From Opitutaceae bacterium (GTDB lineage Bacteria; Verrucomicrobiota; Verrucomicrobiia; Opitutales; Opitutaceae), in NCBI GenBank assembly GCA_028281165.1, contig JANQKI010000088.1:49873-113872 (forward strand): 64,000 nt of DNA, read 5' to 3'. Of this stretch, positions 53,685-62,852 are shown piece by piece. Under the pieces are notes generated by a model. It had not been told where the DNA came from. It was given only the letters and a program-made list of their open reading frames with translations, and searched no databases. Position 1 is the first letter of the stretch, and the number at the start of each line of letters is the position of its first letter. Position numbers and translations under genes: made by a program.

Positions 53685-54710
53685 CTAGGCAGTTGCTGTT
53701 TCGGCAACAGGCACTTCGCTGATCGTCTTGAGGACTCGTGAGCAGATCTGATAAGGATCGCCTTGAGAATTTGGACGGCGGTCTTCGAGATAGCCTTTAT
53801 AGTCGTTGTTAACGAAGCTGTGAGGAACGCGAATCGAAGCGCCGCGGTCGGCAACGCCCCAGCTGAACTTGTCGATGGACTGAGTTTCGTGCAGACCAGT
53901 GAGACGCATATGATTGTCTGGACCGTAAGCGGCGATGTGCTCGTCTTTGTTCTTCTCGAAAGCGTCCATGAGGGACATGAAGTAGTCCTTGCCGCCAACT
54001 TCACGCATGTACTTGGTCGAGAAGTTGCAGTGCATGCCAGAACCGTTCCAGTCTCCTGTGAAAGGCTTACAGTGCCACTCCACATAGACTTCGTACTTTT
54101 CGCAAAGTCTCTCAATTAGATAGCGAGCAATCCACATATCGTCGGCGCACTTCTTGGAGCCTTTGGCGAAGATTTGGAATTCCCATTGTCCTTTCGCTAC
54201 CTCAGCATTAATTCCTTCGTGATTGATGCCAGCGGCCAAGCACAGATCGAGATGCTCATCTACAATCGAGCGAGCAACTGGGCCGACGTTGCGGTAACCA
54301 ACCCCCGTATAGTACTCGCCCTGAGGATTTGGGTAGCCTTCTTCCGGCCATCCGAGCGGGCGACCGTCTTGGAAAAGAAAGTATTCTTGCTCGAGGCCAA
54401 ACCAAGCATCGGGATCGTCGGCGATGGTCGCGCGATAGTTGCTTGGGTGCGGGTTGCCGTCAGGAAGCATGACTTCGCACATTACGAGAAATGCGTTGTC
54501 ACGACCCGCATCTGGGTACAGAGCGACAGGTTTGAGCATGCAATCCGAATCGCTTCCGTCGGCTTGCTGCGTTGAGCTGCCGTCAAATCCCCACATCGGG
54601 AGATCGTCAATTGACTGAGGAGCTTCGGATGCAAGACGAGTCTTGCCTCTTAGATTGGGTATTGGCTGATATCCATCTAGCCAAATGTATTCGAGCTTGT
54701 ATTTAGCCAT
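53685..54710 (-). CDS. Glutamine synthetase, type II
   Basis: A cytoplasmic enzyme making glutamine from glutamate, ammonia and ATP. At 341 residues it is the short, eukaryote-like GSII form rather than the bacterial GSI of about 470. Signatures include YIWLDGYQPIPNLRGKTR, the catalytic WGFDGSSTQQA, WFGLEQEYFLF, GINAEVAKGQWEFQI and GSGMHCNFSTK, with the ATP loop near FSWGVADRGASIRVP. The listed ATG gives the normal N-terminus. The frame is open 168 bp further, but that part crosses the likely sigma-54 promoter. It has its own terminator. Confidence 0.94.
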   Translation of the reverse strand: MAKYKLEYIWLDGYQPIPNLRGKTRLASEAPQSIDDLPMWGFDGSSTQQADGSDSDCMLKPVALYPDAGRDNAFLVMCEVMLPDGNPHPSNYRATIADDPDAWFGLEQEYFLFQDGRPLGWPEEGYPNPQGEYYTGVGYRNVGPVARSIVDEHLDLCLAAGINHEGINAEVAKGQWEFQIFAKGSKKCADDMWIARYLIERLCEKYEVYVEWHCKPFTGDWNGSGMHCNFSTKYMREVGGKDYFMSLMDAFEKNKDEHIAAYGPDNHMRLTGLHETQSIDKFSWGVADRGASIRVPHSFVNNDYKGYLEDRRPNSQGDPYQICSRVLKTISEVPVAETATA

Positions 54711-54801
54711 ATTTTTTTCGTTCGTGTTAAGGGTTTGGTTGTCCAGAAATCGCTTGGGAGAAGTGGAGCAGAATCCGCCTCCTGGGACGAAATTCGAGTT
54801 C

Positions 54802-54817
54802 AGCAAAAGACGTGCCC
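54802..54817 (-). promoter_or_regulatory. Probable sigma-54 promoter of glutamine synthetase
   Basis: On the minus strand the sequence GGGCACGTCTTTTGCT matches the sigma-54 consensus TGGCACG-N4-TTGCW at all but the first base, with exact -24/-12 spacing. Transcription would start near 54791, leaving an 80-nt leader before the ATG. A dyad TGCTAT-N6-ATAGCA at 54849-54866, about 66 nt upstream of that start, could bind an NtrC-like activator. The match is seen directly; function is inferred. Confidence 0.7.
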
Positions 54818-54896
54818 GGCGCGAGAAAATTTTTAAAAAATTTCCTAATGCTATTTCTGCATAGCAACAGCTCCTCAAATCAGCTTAAATTTAATC

Positions 54897-55340
54897 ATGC
54901 GCGAGGTCAAAGATACGCAGCGAGCGATTGTGAGGATAGGCTACGATGGCCGAGTTCACAAATGGTATAAAGGGTTGATGGCCAAGGAGCGCTTTGAGAA
55001 CGAAGTCAGAATGCTGCGTATTTTGGAAGACAACCAATGCCCCTTCACGCCTCGACTTTTGAGTGAGGATGAAAGGGAGCTTTACATTGTAACCACGAAT
55101 TGCGGTTCGCTCGCTACAAAAATCAGCGATGAGCGAGCTCAACAGCTTTTCGAGGAATTGGAAACGTATGGCGTCAAACACGACGACCCCTTTCCACGCA
55201 ACATAACCTATGATGCTCTGAAGGGGTCCTTCTGTGTTATCGATTTCGAATTTGCCACAAGCGTGGAAACGGGCGAGGGGCTGACTCTCAAAGAAGCGGA
55301 GGAGGCGAAGGATAAGGCAAAGGCTGAGCGGACTTTATGA
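54897..55340 (+). CDS. Minimal protein-kinase-like protein coupled to PP2C
   Basis: A 147-residue protein that carries the kinase core in reduced form. It has candidate beta-3 lysines K22/K25, an alpha-C glutamate in RFENEVRML (about E35), and a hinge near YIVTTNCG. The catalytic loop KHDDPFPRN has H95, D97, P100 and N102 in the exact HxDxxPxN spacing. A DFE metal motif (D116-F117-E118) follows. RIO, choline and aminoglycoside kinases also use DFE-like motifs. No glycine-rich loop and almost no C-lobe beyond DFE are present. The C-terminus is a charged helix. Its stop overlaps the PP2C start (ATGA). Whether it is active is open. Confidence 0.7.
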   Translation: MREVKDTQRAIVRIGYDGRVHKWYKGLMAKERFENEVRMLRILEDNQCPFTPRLLSEDERELYIVTTNCGSLATKISDERAQQLFEELETYGVKHDDPFPRNITYDALKGSFCVIDFEFATSVETGEGLTLKEAEEAKDKAKAERTL

Positions 55341-56176
55341 GCGATGAATCGTCTGATCTTTACACTCCAGAGCTTGTTTGGTCTGGGATAACCCACCCGG
55401 GTCGCTTTCGGAAGAACAATGAAGACGCTTTTCTCGCTTTGACTTTCGATGCTCGGGAGGTTCGTTATCTTGGTAAAGAGGGAGAAGGGTCCTTAAAGCA
55501 AGGCGACTTCATCTTCGCGGTTAGCGATGGAATGGGGGGAGCCAATGCTGGCGAATATGCGAGTCGTATTGCAGTCGATAAAATAACCGATTTGCTGCCC
55601 AACACTTTTGAGATTGCGGCTTTGGGTATAAATCGCGGATGCGGCCAGATTCTGGCCGAGCTTTTCACACGTATCCATATTGAAATGACGCAAATGGGTC
55701 AGCACTACGAAGAACTAAGCGGAATGGGGGCGACTTTGAGTCTGTGCTGGTTCACTCCTGGTACGATGTACTTTGGGCACGTCGGCGATAGTCGCGTTTA
55801 CTACGCTCCTGCGGAAGACGATTTTAGACAGCTTACAGAAGATCACACGCATGTAGGGAGTTTGGTCCGCCAAGGTGTGCTTACGGAATATCAAGCCCGG
55901 CAGCGCCCAGACCGAAATGTACTCGATCAGGCGCTTGGGGGAAGAATTCAAAGCATCGTTCCTCAAATCGGCTCGGTCAAATATAGTCCTGGGGATCGTT
56001 TTGCCCTTTGCACCGATGGAGTGACGGATGGTATTTCAAGCCGCCGTATCGAAACATTGGTGACGGATCCGCCCGCTACGTTGCTGGAAACCAACCCAGC
56101 CGAGCGACTAGTCAATGACGCTGTAGCGGAGAGTGGCAGAGATAATGCGACAGCAGTGGTGGTAGCCTTGGTGTAA
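55337..56176 (+). CDS. PP2C-family serine/threonine phosphatase
   Basis: A cytoplasmic metal-dependent protein phosphatase of 279 residues. The PPM motifs are present in order: RFRKNNEDAFL, FAVSDGMGGANAGEYAS, the core GMGATLSLCWF, FGHVGDSRVYY, LTEDHTHVGSLV, and FALCTDGVTDGIS. The final DNATAVVVAL carries the last metal aspartate. Aspartates for both metals are kept, so it should be active. The insertion around residues 35-50 is slightly longer than usual. It shares a 4-bp ATGA overlap with the upstream kinase-like gene, pointing to an antagonistic pair. Confidence 0.92.
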   Translation: MSDESSDLYTPELVWSGITHPGRFRKNNEDAFLALTFDAREVRYLGKEGEGSLKQGDFIFAVSDGMGGANAGEYASRIAVDKITDLLPNTFEIAALGINRGCGQILAELFTRIHIEMTQMGQHYEELSGMGATLSLCWFTPGTMYFGHVGDSRVYYAPAEDDFRQLTEDHTHVGSLVRQGVLTEYQARQRPDRNVLDQALGGRIQSIVPQIGSVKYSPGDRFALCTDGVTDGISSRRIETLVTDPPATLLETNPAERLVNDAVAESGRDNATAVVVALV

Positions 56177-56225
56177 CTTCCTTTTGAGCAACAAGGGAGA
56201 TTCCGGAGCGTTGCGAATCTCGGAT

Positions 56226-58001
56226 CTACTTGATGATCATCTGATCCACTGACTTTCCGGCAGGGATCATCGGCATAACGTGCTCGGTGTATGGAGTGAT
56301 AACGTCGAGTACAAACGCTTCGGGCGAGTCCAGCATTTCCTGGACAGCATCACGAAGTTCTTCCCGTTTGTGCACCCTTCTGGCTGGCAGCCCAAAACCG
56401 TTCGCAATCTTCACGTAGTCGGGATAAAGAGCGTCGATATTCTCTGGAGACCCGATGTTGTTCTCGTCTCCTAGAATGGTGTTGCCACGCACGCTCTCAT
56501 AAAAGCGGTCTTCCCATTGCATGACCATCCCTAGATGCTGGTTATTTACAACTAGAGCTTTAGCCGCGATCTTCTCGATCTTTGCTGTAGCCAATTCTTG
56601 GATATTCATGATGAAGGATCCATCTCCATCGATATCGATAACCTCTCGATCAGGACAGGCCACTTTCGCTCCCAAAGCCGATGGATAGCCGTATCCCATG
56701 GATCCTAGGCCAAGCGAGGATACGTGGCTGCGAGGGAACTTGAAATCGTAGAATTGAGCAGCCCACATCTGGTGCTGTCCAACACCCGTTGTGATGATCG
56801 CCTCTCCGTCTGTCAGCTCATAGAGAACCTGTATGGCCTCTTGAGCCAAAATATGGGGGCTTTCCTCGAATTCAAAGGGGTATTCCTTTTTCCATTCCGC
56901 GATTTGATTGAGCCAGGCGGTCAAGTCAGGTTTTTGGAAATCGATCTGCGGCATGAGCTCGTTCATGCGGCCCATGGCGAATTTGATGTCGGAAATGATG
57001 GGGTGGTGAACGATCTTATTCTTATTGTGCTCCGACGCATCGACATCGATATGAACGATTTCAGCCTGTGGGGCGAATTTGGATACATCGCCAGTGATAC
57101 GGTCGTCGAAGCGAACGCCAAAGGCTAGGAGCAAATCGCAATTATGCACTGCTAGATTGCCATAGGCCGATCCGTGCATGCCGAACCATTTAAGAGAAAG
57201 CTCATGCGTTTCGGGAAACGCTCCGACGCCCATAAGGGTCGAGGAGCAGGGAATTCCCGTGCGTTCGATAAATTCCTGCAGCTCTTTGTATGATTCACTG
57301 GATACAATCCCGCCGCCGTAATAGACCATGGGTCGCTTAGCTTCCTCTATGAGCTTCAGGACGTTCTTCAGTTCATTGTCAGAGGCGTGGGCGGGCAGTT
57401 TGCTCTCCAGTAAATCGATTTCCACGCCCCAATCAGGAATCACTTTATTTTGCTGAACATCCTTTGGCACATCGATCACTACTGGCCCAGGGCGACCTGT
57501 TGTGGCGATTTTAAAGGCCTTTTTCATGATGCGAGGCAGCTCCTCCGTGTTCATGACCAGGAAGCTGTGTTTTACCACAGGTAGCGTCATGCCGAAGAAG
57601 TCCGTTTCCTGGAAGGCGGCTTTGCCGATAAACTTGGAGTAGACTTGACCGGTAATAGCGATCAGCGGGGTGCTGTCCATATAGGCGTCGGCGATTGCCG
57701 TCATCAAATTGGTGGCTCCGGGTCCACTCGTTGCCATGCAAACGCCTGGCTTGCCCGTAGCTCTAGCGTAGCCCTCGGCTGCGAATGAGCCGCCTTGCTC
57801 ATGCCTCGGCAGTATGGTGCGGATGGCATCCTTGCGCTTGGCTAGCGATTGGTGGAATTCCATCGAGGCTCCACCGGGGTAAGCGAATATGACCTCAACG
57901 CCTTCTCGGACCAGGGACTCGATCACGATGTCCGCTCCGTTCATTTCTGCCGTATTTGCGCTTTGTTGGGTAGGCGTTGTCTGGTCGATGTCTGTACTCA
58001 T
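56226..58001 (-). CDS. ilvB: Acetolactate synthase large subunit
   Basis: The catalytic subunit of acetohydroxyacid synthase, the first common step of branched-chain amino acid synthesis. The 591 residues show the thiamine-activating glutamate in [10 protein letters not shown], the FAD-binding central domain, and the TPP motif [15 protein letters not shown] with [12 protein letters not shown]. The small regulatory subunit gene (ilvN/ilvH) is not adjacent, unlike many bacteria. The leader upstream shows no obvious attenuator peptide. It is 108 bp downstream of accA on the same strand. Confidence 0.95.
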   Translation of the reverse strand: MSTDIDQTTPTQQSANTAEMNGADIVIESLVREGVEVIFAYPGGASMEFHQSLAKRKDAIRTILPRHEQGGSFAAEGYARATGKPGVCMATSGPGATNLMTAIADAYMDSTPLIAITGQVYSKFIGKAAFQETDFFGMTLPVVKHSFLVMNTEELPRIMKKAFKIATTGRPGPVVIDVPKDVQQNKVIPDWGVEIDLLESKLPAHASDNELKNVLKLIEEAKRPMVYYGGGIVSSESYKELQEFIERTGIPCSSTLMGVGAFPETHELSLKWFGMHGSAYGNLAVHNCDLLLAFGVRFDDRITGDVSKFAPQAEIVHIDVDASEHNKNKIVHHPIISDIKFAMGRMNELMPQIDFQKPDLTAWLNQIAEWKKEYPFEFEESPHILAQEAIQVLYELTDGEAIITTGVGQHQMWAAQFYDFKFPRSHVSSLGLGSMGYGYPSALGAKVACPDREVIDIDGDGSFIMNIQELATAKIEKIAAKALVVNNQHLGMVMQWEDRFYESVRGNTILGDENNIGSPENIDALYPDYVKIANGFGLPARRVHKREELRDAVQEMLDSPEAFVLDVITPYTEHVMPMIPAGKSVDQMIIK

Positions 58002-58109
58002 GGGACAATAAAATTTTTGGCGATTAAAATGCTACTCGCCTCTGGCTAGGCAAGAAAGCTTTTCTTCTCCGTTCAGGCTTCGCTTTATTTTAACGAAATT
58101 TGAAGGGAG

Positions 58110-59117
58110 TCACCCCGCTGCTTCGTTGATATGGATGACTTTTCCCTCGGCGACTTGCTCTTCGACTTCGCCAAGGTGTCGGTAGCGATTATACCGCTTT
58201 GCCTCTAGCTCCTCTAATGGAAGCTTTTGCAATTCGTCTAAGTGCTTCTTGAGCATCTTGCTTAAATTCTCTGCCGCTGCCTCGGGATCGGTATGGGCTC
58301 CACCAAGGGGCTCTTCCACAATGTCGTCGATCACGCCGAATTTCTTCAGCATCTTCTGGTCGCCCAGTTTCAGCGACTTAGCCGCTTTTGCCGCTTTTTT
58401 CTGATCCTTGAAAAGAATAGCGGAGCAGCTTTCAGGAGCGATTACCGAATAGTAAGCGTTTTCGAAGATAAGCACCCGATCGGCTACAGCGATGCCAAGC
58501 GCCCCTCCTGATCCCCCTTCGCCAAGAATGGCTGTAATGATTGGAGTGTTAAGCTGGCTCATTTCGCGGATGTTTACCGCGATGGCTTCGGCGACGTGAC
58601 GCTCTTCCGAACCAATCCCAGGATAGGCTCCCGGCGTATCCACAAAAGTGATAACGGGCAGGCTGAATTTCTCAGCCATTCGCATCAGACGCAAAGCCTT
58701 GCGATAACCCTCCGGGTTAGGCATGCCAAAGTTGCGACGAATGTTTTCCTTGGTATTGCGGCCTTTTTGCTGGGCTATAATCATCACTGGCTGACCGTTG
58801 AAAAAGGCGGTGCCTCCAATGATCGACTTGTCGTCCCGAAAAGCGCGATCGCCATGGAGCTCCTGGAAGTCTTCGAAAATAGCCTCAATGTAATCGAGCG
58901 AATAGGGTCGCTGGGGGTGCCTTGCCAGCATTACACGCTTCCATGGATCCAAATTCGAGTAGATGGTTTTCTTGGTGCGGGCTATCTTGGTTTCGATCGC
59001 CTCGATTTCGTTTGAGACGTCGATGTTGTTCTCGGTCGATAGCTGATGCAGGGCATTGAGCTGGTCGATGAGTCCGCGTAGTGGTTTTTCGAAGTCGAGG
59101 GCGTATTTGTTATCCAT
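58110..59117 (-). CDS. accA: Acetyl-CoA carboxylase carboxyltransferase subunit alpha
   Basis: The subunit that with AccD transfers carboxyl from carboxybiotin to acetyl-CoA, starting fatty acid synthesis. The length of 335 residues is close to the family norm of 315-320. Key pieces are the helical N-terminus, WKRVMLARHPQRPYSLDYIE, FQELHGDRAFRDD, ITFVDTPGAYPGIGSEER and ILGEGGSGGALGIAVADRV. It is single, without accD nearby. It lies 74 bp downstream of the TPR gene. Confidence 0.95.
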   Translation of the reverse strand: MDNKYALDFEKPLRGLIDQLNALHQLSTENNIDVSNEIEAIETKIARTKKTIYSNLDPWKRVMLARHPQRPYSLDYIEAIFEDFQELHGDRAFRDDKSIIGGTAFFNGQPVMIIAQQKGRNTKENIRRNFGMPNPEGYRKALRLMRMAEKFSLPVITFVDTPGAYPGIGSEERHVAEAIAVNIREMSQLNTPIITAILGEGGSGGALGIAVADRVLIFENAYYSVIAPESCSAILFKDQKKAAKAAKSLKLGDQKMLKKFGVIDDIVEEPLGGAHTDPEAAAENLSKMLKKHLDELQKLPLEELEAKRYNRYRHLGEVEEQVAEGKVIHINEAAG

Positions 59118-59191
59118 GGGCCTGACCTTGTGGGAAGTGGCGCAATATGGGGCCGTTTTAGTTAATGTCCAGGTTTATATAACGGAGTTTT

Positions 59192-59563
59192 TCAGAGGCT
59201 CTCAAAACCGTTTTGAGCCTCTTCCGGGTTCTGCAGTTGTTCTTTCCAGCCTAGCATTTTCGCTTGGGCTCCGAATTTCTCTGCTTTCTCCTTGTCGCCC
59301 AGCTCAACCCAGATGCGCGACAATGAGGTGTTAATCAAAAGATCGTCTGGTTTCAAGGCATGGGCCTTTTCAGCGGCTGCCAAAGCCTTTTGATAGTCTT
59401 TTTCGAAATAGTGAACTTCGGTTAAGGCATGCCAGGCTTCGAAGGAGTCGGGATGGTCTTCCAGAGCTTCATCAAGCTTTGAAACGGCAGTCGCGCTATC
59501 ACCCATGGTGAAGTCGAAGGTGGCGTCCTCAATTATGGTGGCTAGATCCTGGTCTTCTGGCAT
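59192..59563 (-). CDS. Small TPR protein
   Basis: A 123-residue cytoplasmic protein built from about three tetratricopeptide-like helix pairs: DFTMGDSATAVSKLDEALEDHPDSF, then EVHYFEKDYQKALAAAEKA and a third pair ending in GDKEKAEKFGAQAKMLGW. It probably mediates protein contacts. No enzymatic motif is present. It is encoded between queA and accA on the same strand, so it may be co-transcribed with accA. Confidence 0.8.
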   Translation of the reverse strand: MPEDQDLATIIEDATFDFTMGDSATAVSKLDEALEDHPDSFEAWHALTEVHYFEKDYQKALAAAEKAHALKPDDLLINTSLSRIWVELGDKEKAEKFGAQAKMLGWKEQLQNPEEAQNGFESL

Positions 59564-59653
59564 ATGAGAAGGTTCGATTTTGAAGGATCGACGCGGAGGC
59601 TAGCCCAACGTTCATTTATTGTCGAGCGAATGCGGTTTAATTCTCCGAGCGCG

Positions 59654-60769
59654 CTAGACTATCAGCATGGCGTCTCCGTAGCTCAGGAAGCGGTAATTCT
59701 CACTGATGGCTTCAGCGTAAATCTCTTTCAACCAATGAATTCCGTCATTTCTGCCTGGAATAAGAAAGGAGGCTACGAGGCAAAGTAGCGTCGATCTGGG
59801 AAGGTGGAAATTGGTGATGAGCGCGTCTACGCCTTTAAACGTGTAGGGAGGGAATATGAACAATCCTGCCTCATCGATGAAGGGGGAGTCCTCTGGTTGG
59901 TCCTTTTTGGCCAAAAAGTCTTCGATGCTCCGTACGCTGGTGGTTCCTACAGCTATGCGACGCTGCTGTTGTTTTACCGCCTCAAACAAGGCCTTTTGGG
60001 TAGCGGTGGGGATCTCGTACGTTTCTCGGTGGATCTCGTGTTCTTCAATAGTCTCTGCCTCAAGCGGCTTAAACGTTCCCATGCCTACGTGAAGGATCAA
60101 ATCATGGAAACTGATGCCTTGTTTCGATAGGACCATGTTGAGCTCTGGAGTAAAATGGAGTCCAGCCGTTGGCGCGGCTGCCGCCACTTGCTTTTCGCTG
60201 TCTGCGTAAACCGTTTGGTACCGATTCCTATCTTCCGAATCTCTCTCATCGTTTTTTCGTCGCGAGATGTAGGGAGGCAGTGGCATTTTGCCAAGTTCCT
60301 GAGCCATTTCTCGAGTGGAGGCGTGTTTTTTAAGGCGAAAGCTAATCAGGTACTCAGCATTTCGGTTTTTCTCCAAAACTTCCGCTTCAAAGAAATCATC
60401 CTTCGAGAAAGTCGATCCATTTGGGAGACGCTTCCCGGGCTTGAGTAGGCACCACCACGCTTCGCTCGTTGAGCTACGCGCGACAGGCCGTACTTCTAGT
60501 TCTTTTCGTTGGGCTTGTCTTAAAAGAAGGCATTCGACTTGGCCCCCAGTGGGACGATTGGCGAAGAGTCGGGCTGGGAGGACCTTAGCTTTGTTGCGAA
60601 ATATCTTGTCAGTTGGGAGAAGGTAGTCTGGCAAATCCCGGAAGCATCTATGTTCGATTTGCTGTCTTCGGCGATTTACGACGAGAAGTTTGGAAGCGTC
60701 GCGTTTCTCAACAGGTTTTTGGGCAATGCGCTCTGCTGGCAGATCGTAGTCGAAAAGCGAGGTTTCCAT
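59654..60769 (-). CDS. queA: S-adenosylmethionine:tRNA ribosyltransferase-isomerase
   Basis: Makes epoxyqueuosine in tRNA by transferring the ribosyl part of SAM onto preQ1. The 371 residues start with METSLFDYDLPAERIAQKPVEKRDASKLLVV, the usual N-terminus. They contain the conserved AAAPTAGLHFTPEL, LHVGMGTFKPLEAE, IAVGTTSVRSIE and NFHLPRSTLLCLVASF. It acts in the cytoplasm. tRNA-Tyr, one of the queuosine targets, is encoded 273 bp upstream on the same strand, an amusing but probably chance neighbour. Confidence 0.94.
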   Translation of the reverse strand: METSLFDYDLPAERIAQKPVEKRDASKLLVVNRRRQQIEHRCFRDLPDYLLPTDKIFRNKAKVLPARLFANRPTGGQVECLLLRQAQRKELEVRPVARSSTSEAWWCLLKPGKRLPNGSTFSKDDFFEAEVLEKNRNAEYLISFRLKKHASTREMAQELGKMPLPPYISRRKNDERDSEDRNRYQTVYADSEKQVAAAAPTAGLHFTPELNMVLSKQGISFHDLILHVGMGTFKPLEAETIEEHEIHRETYEIPTATQKALFEAVKQQQRRIAVGTTSVRSIEDFLAKKDQPEDSPFIDEAGLFIFPPYTFKGVDALITNFHLPRSTLLCLVASFLIPGRNDGIHWLKEIYAEAISENYRFLSYGDAMLIV

Positions 60770-61038
60770 GGGAAATGGAGGAACTCATCGCTCGATTGAT
60801 CGGATGTCGAGTCCCAAGCTCTAAAATCGGACTTAAGAAAAGATCAGGCCTAGATTGGTGGTGGGAACTGGATTGGTTGTCGCTTCGCTCCAAGTCCTTC
60901 GGACTCGATGCTACAGCATTGCCCCATCTCCGCTCCAGTCTGTCGAACCTGATTGGTTCAAATCCAGTTCCTTTCGAATGCCTTGCTATAATGCAGATTT
61001 TAGTTCTGGTCTGCGATCCGAAGCCTCTGGTGTAGAGA
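60770..61038. other. Intergenic region with duplicated tRNA-Tyr 3' end sequence
   Basis: No gene is seen between queA and tRNA-Tyr. It contains TGGTGGTGGGAACTGGATT (60856-60874), identical over 19 bp to the 3' end of the tRNA-Tyr gene including CCA and part of the T-arm (61039-61057). It also contains AATCCAGTTCC (60961-60971), an inverted 11-bp copy of part of the same sequence. A small hairpin AGTCC-TTC-GGACT lies at 60893-60905. Confidence 0.7.
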
Positions 61039-61124
61039 TGGTGGTGGGAACTGGATTCGAACCAGTGAAGGCATAAGCCAGCAGATTTACAGTCTGCCCC
61101 CGTTGGCCACTTGGGTATCCCACC
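61039..61124 (-). tRNA. tRNA-Tyr (GUA)
   Basis: The minus strand folds as a class II tRNA. The acceptor stem is GGTGGGA/TCCCACC with discriminator A and encoded CCA. The anticodon stem-loop CAGACTGTAAATCTG reads GUA, and a long variable arm is present. The T-arm is CTGG-TTCGAAT-CCAG. The long variable arm fits bacterial tRNA-Tyr. It lies between radC and queA on the same strand. Confidence 0.96.
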
Positions 61125-61245
61125 AAATGAGAACGCGCATAAAGTTATGCTTTCTCTTTTAGGGCAAGTAAAAAACTATTGTCTAATAGCCTACGCTTTT
61201 TCCAGGCCGGAACTCGGCAATACATCTGGTAAATAGGTTATATTT

Positions 61246-61968
61246 CTAGACCATCCCTGCCTCTTGAAAGCTGTAGTAGCCTCGGTTTCGAGGATCGTTT
61301 GGCTTTTTGCCTAGGATGATGTGATCTAGAAGATCGATACTGACGATTTTCGCGGCTTCTCTCAGTTGTCTCGTGACCTTCACATCAGCTGCGCTTGGGG
61401 TTGGATCTCCGCTAGGGTGGTTATGGGCGCAAACGATGGCGCAGGCTCCGAAACGTATGGCATCTCTGAATACTTCTCTGGGATGGACCAGACTATGGCT
61501 TGCCGTTCCAGAGGTTGTTTCGCAAAGCCGAATAAGCCGGTTTTTGCGATTCAGGCAAAGCGTCCAGAATTTCTCGACTTCGAGACCCATAGTATGAGAT
61601 TCGAGGAGATTTTGAACGGCCTGTGGTTCCTCGACTGCTATTTCGACTTCTCTGCGATTGGCCAGTACACGTCGACAGATTTCAACTACAGTTACCAATT
61701 GGAGCGATTTAACTCTTCCAATTCCCTTTATATTGGCGAATTCGCTTTCGTTCCAATTTACAAGACCAGCGAGGGAGCCCGCATCCTTTAATAATTGCGA
61801 GGCTACGCTTAGAACATTGCGACCCTTGCTTCCGCTACGCAGTATCATGGCTAGCAGTTCCGTGTCGCTCAAAGCTTTGGGGCCGTGTTTCTCCAGGCGC
61901 TCTTGAGGCTTTTCGGCTACCGATAATTCACTTAGCCTGGGCGTAAGGTAAGAATGGTTCGCATTCAT
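61246..61968 (-). CDS. radC: RadC-family JAB-domain protein
   Basis: A 240-residue cytoplasmic protein. A helix-hairpin-helix region near residues 20-80 (GPKALSDTELLAMILRSG, NIKGIGRVKSLQL) precedes a JAB/MPN metalloprotease-like domain with the zinc signature AHNHPSGDPTPSAAD. The ending HIILGKKPNDPRNRGYYSFQEAG is also typical. RadC is widespread but a direct DNA repair role has not been confirmed. It lies upstream of tRNA-Tyr on the same strand. Confidence 0.93.
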   Translation of the reverse strand: MNANHSYLTPRLSELSVAEKPQERLEKHGPKALSDTELLAMILRSGSKGRNVLSVASQLLKDAGSLAGLVNWNESEFANIKGIGRVKSLQLVTVVEICRRVLANRREVEIAVEEPQAVQNLLESHTMGLEVEKFWTLCLNRKNRLIRLCETTSGTASHSLVHPREVFRDAIRFGACAIVCAHNHPSGDPTPSAADVKVTRQLREAAKIVSIDLLDHIILGKKPNDPRNRGYYSFQEAGMV

Positions 61969-62093
61969 GGGGCGAGTTGGATGAGGATTCCTTTAAAAGA
62001 GTTGATCGCTCTTGAGCGCGCATCTACAAGAGGCAAATCACCATGAAGCTTGTTTGCAGGTCAATCGGTCATCAAGTAAAAACAATAACATAA

Positions 62094-62831
62094 ATGAGCA
62101 AGTTGAACGTAGTCGTTTGGGGCGAGAATGTGCACGAACACAGGGATGAGCGTGTCCGCGAAATCTATCCGGAAGGCATGCATGCGGCCATTGCCCAGGG
62201 ACTGGTCGAGGCAGGAAGAGATTTTGACGTATCTACAACGACCCTGCAGGAGCCTGAGCATGGATTAACTGAGGAAAGACTCGCGAAAATCGACGTATTG
62301 ATTTGGTGGGGACACATTGCTCATCGAGATGTCGATGATAGTGTAGTGGATCGCGTGCAGAAACGAGTCCTAGAGGGAATGGGGTTGGTGATTCTGCACT
62401 CCGCTCATTTTTCGAAAATCTTCAAGCGGCTCATGGGCACCTCTTGCTCGCTTAGTTGGCGCGAGGCGGACGAAAAAGAGAGACTATGGGTTTGCAATCC
62501 GGGGCACCCCATTGCGGCAGGTATTGATCGCTATTTCGAGTTGGAACAGGAAGAAATGTATGGCGAGCCGTTTGCGGTTCCCGAACCGGAAGAACAGGTG
62601 TTCATTTCATGGTTCCAAGGCGGAGAGGTCTTTCGCAGCGGCAATTGCTATCGTCGCGGCAATGGAAAGATTTTCTATTTTCGTCCAGGGCATGAAACGT
62701 ATCCAACCTACTATGACGAAAATGTTCGACGAGTGATCGCCAACGCGGTGGAGTGGGCTAGGCCCGAGGGAATCTGGCAAGATCACCAAGGTTGCGAAAA
62801 CCGTAAGGAACCGCTCGAGCCTCTAGGCTGA
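62094..62831 (+). CDS. ThuA-like protein
   Basis: A 245-residue glutamine-amidotransferase-like protein of the trehalose-utilisation (ThuA) family. It begins [14 protein letters not shown]. It has [14 protein letters not shown] and [22 protein letters not shown], where the nucleophile-like position of the amidotransferase fold would be, and ends with [19 protein letters not shown]. No signal peptide is seen. ThuA in rhizobia acts in disaccharide catabolism; the substrate here is unknown. The gene stands alone on the plus strand between radC and the SurA-like gene. Confidence 0.88.
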   Translation: MSKLNVVVWGENVHEHRDERVREIYPEGMHAAIAQGLVEAGRDFDVSTTTLQEPEHGLTEERLAKIDVLIWWGHIAHRDVDDSVVDRVQKRVLEGMGLVILHSAHFSKIFKRLMGTSCSLSWREADEKERLWVCNPGHPIAAGIDRYFELEQEEMYGEPFAVPEPEEQVFISWFQGGEVFRSGNCYRRGNGKIFYFRPGHETYPTYYDENVRRVIANAVEWARPEGIWQDHQGCENRKEPLEPLG

Positions 62832-62852
62832 GTCCTAAAACAGCGGGAGGCT

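Noticed and set aside
53552..54115. A 187-codon frame overlapping the glutamine synthetase gene on the same strand
   Set aside because: It is an out-of-frame shadow of the synthetase coding region with a Ser/Thr-rich composition and no family resemblance.
61246..61968. radC beside a tRNA gene as a sign of a genomic island
   Set aside because: RadC is common in chromosomes, and no integrase, phage or plasmid gene is nearby. Only the tRNA 3' end duplication is kept as a lead.
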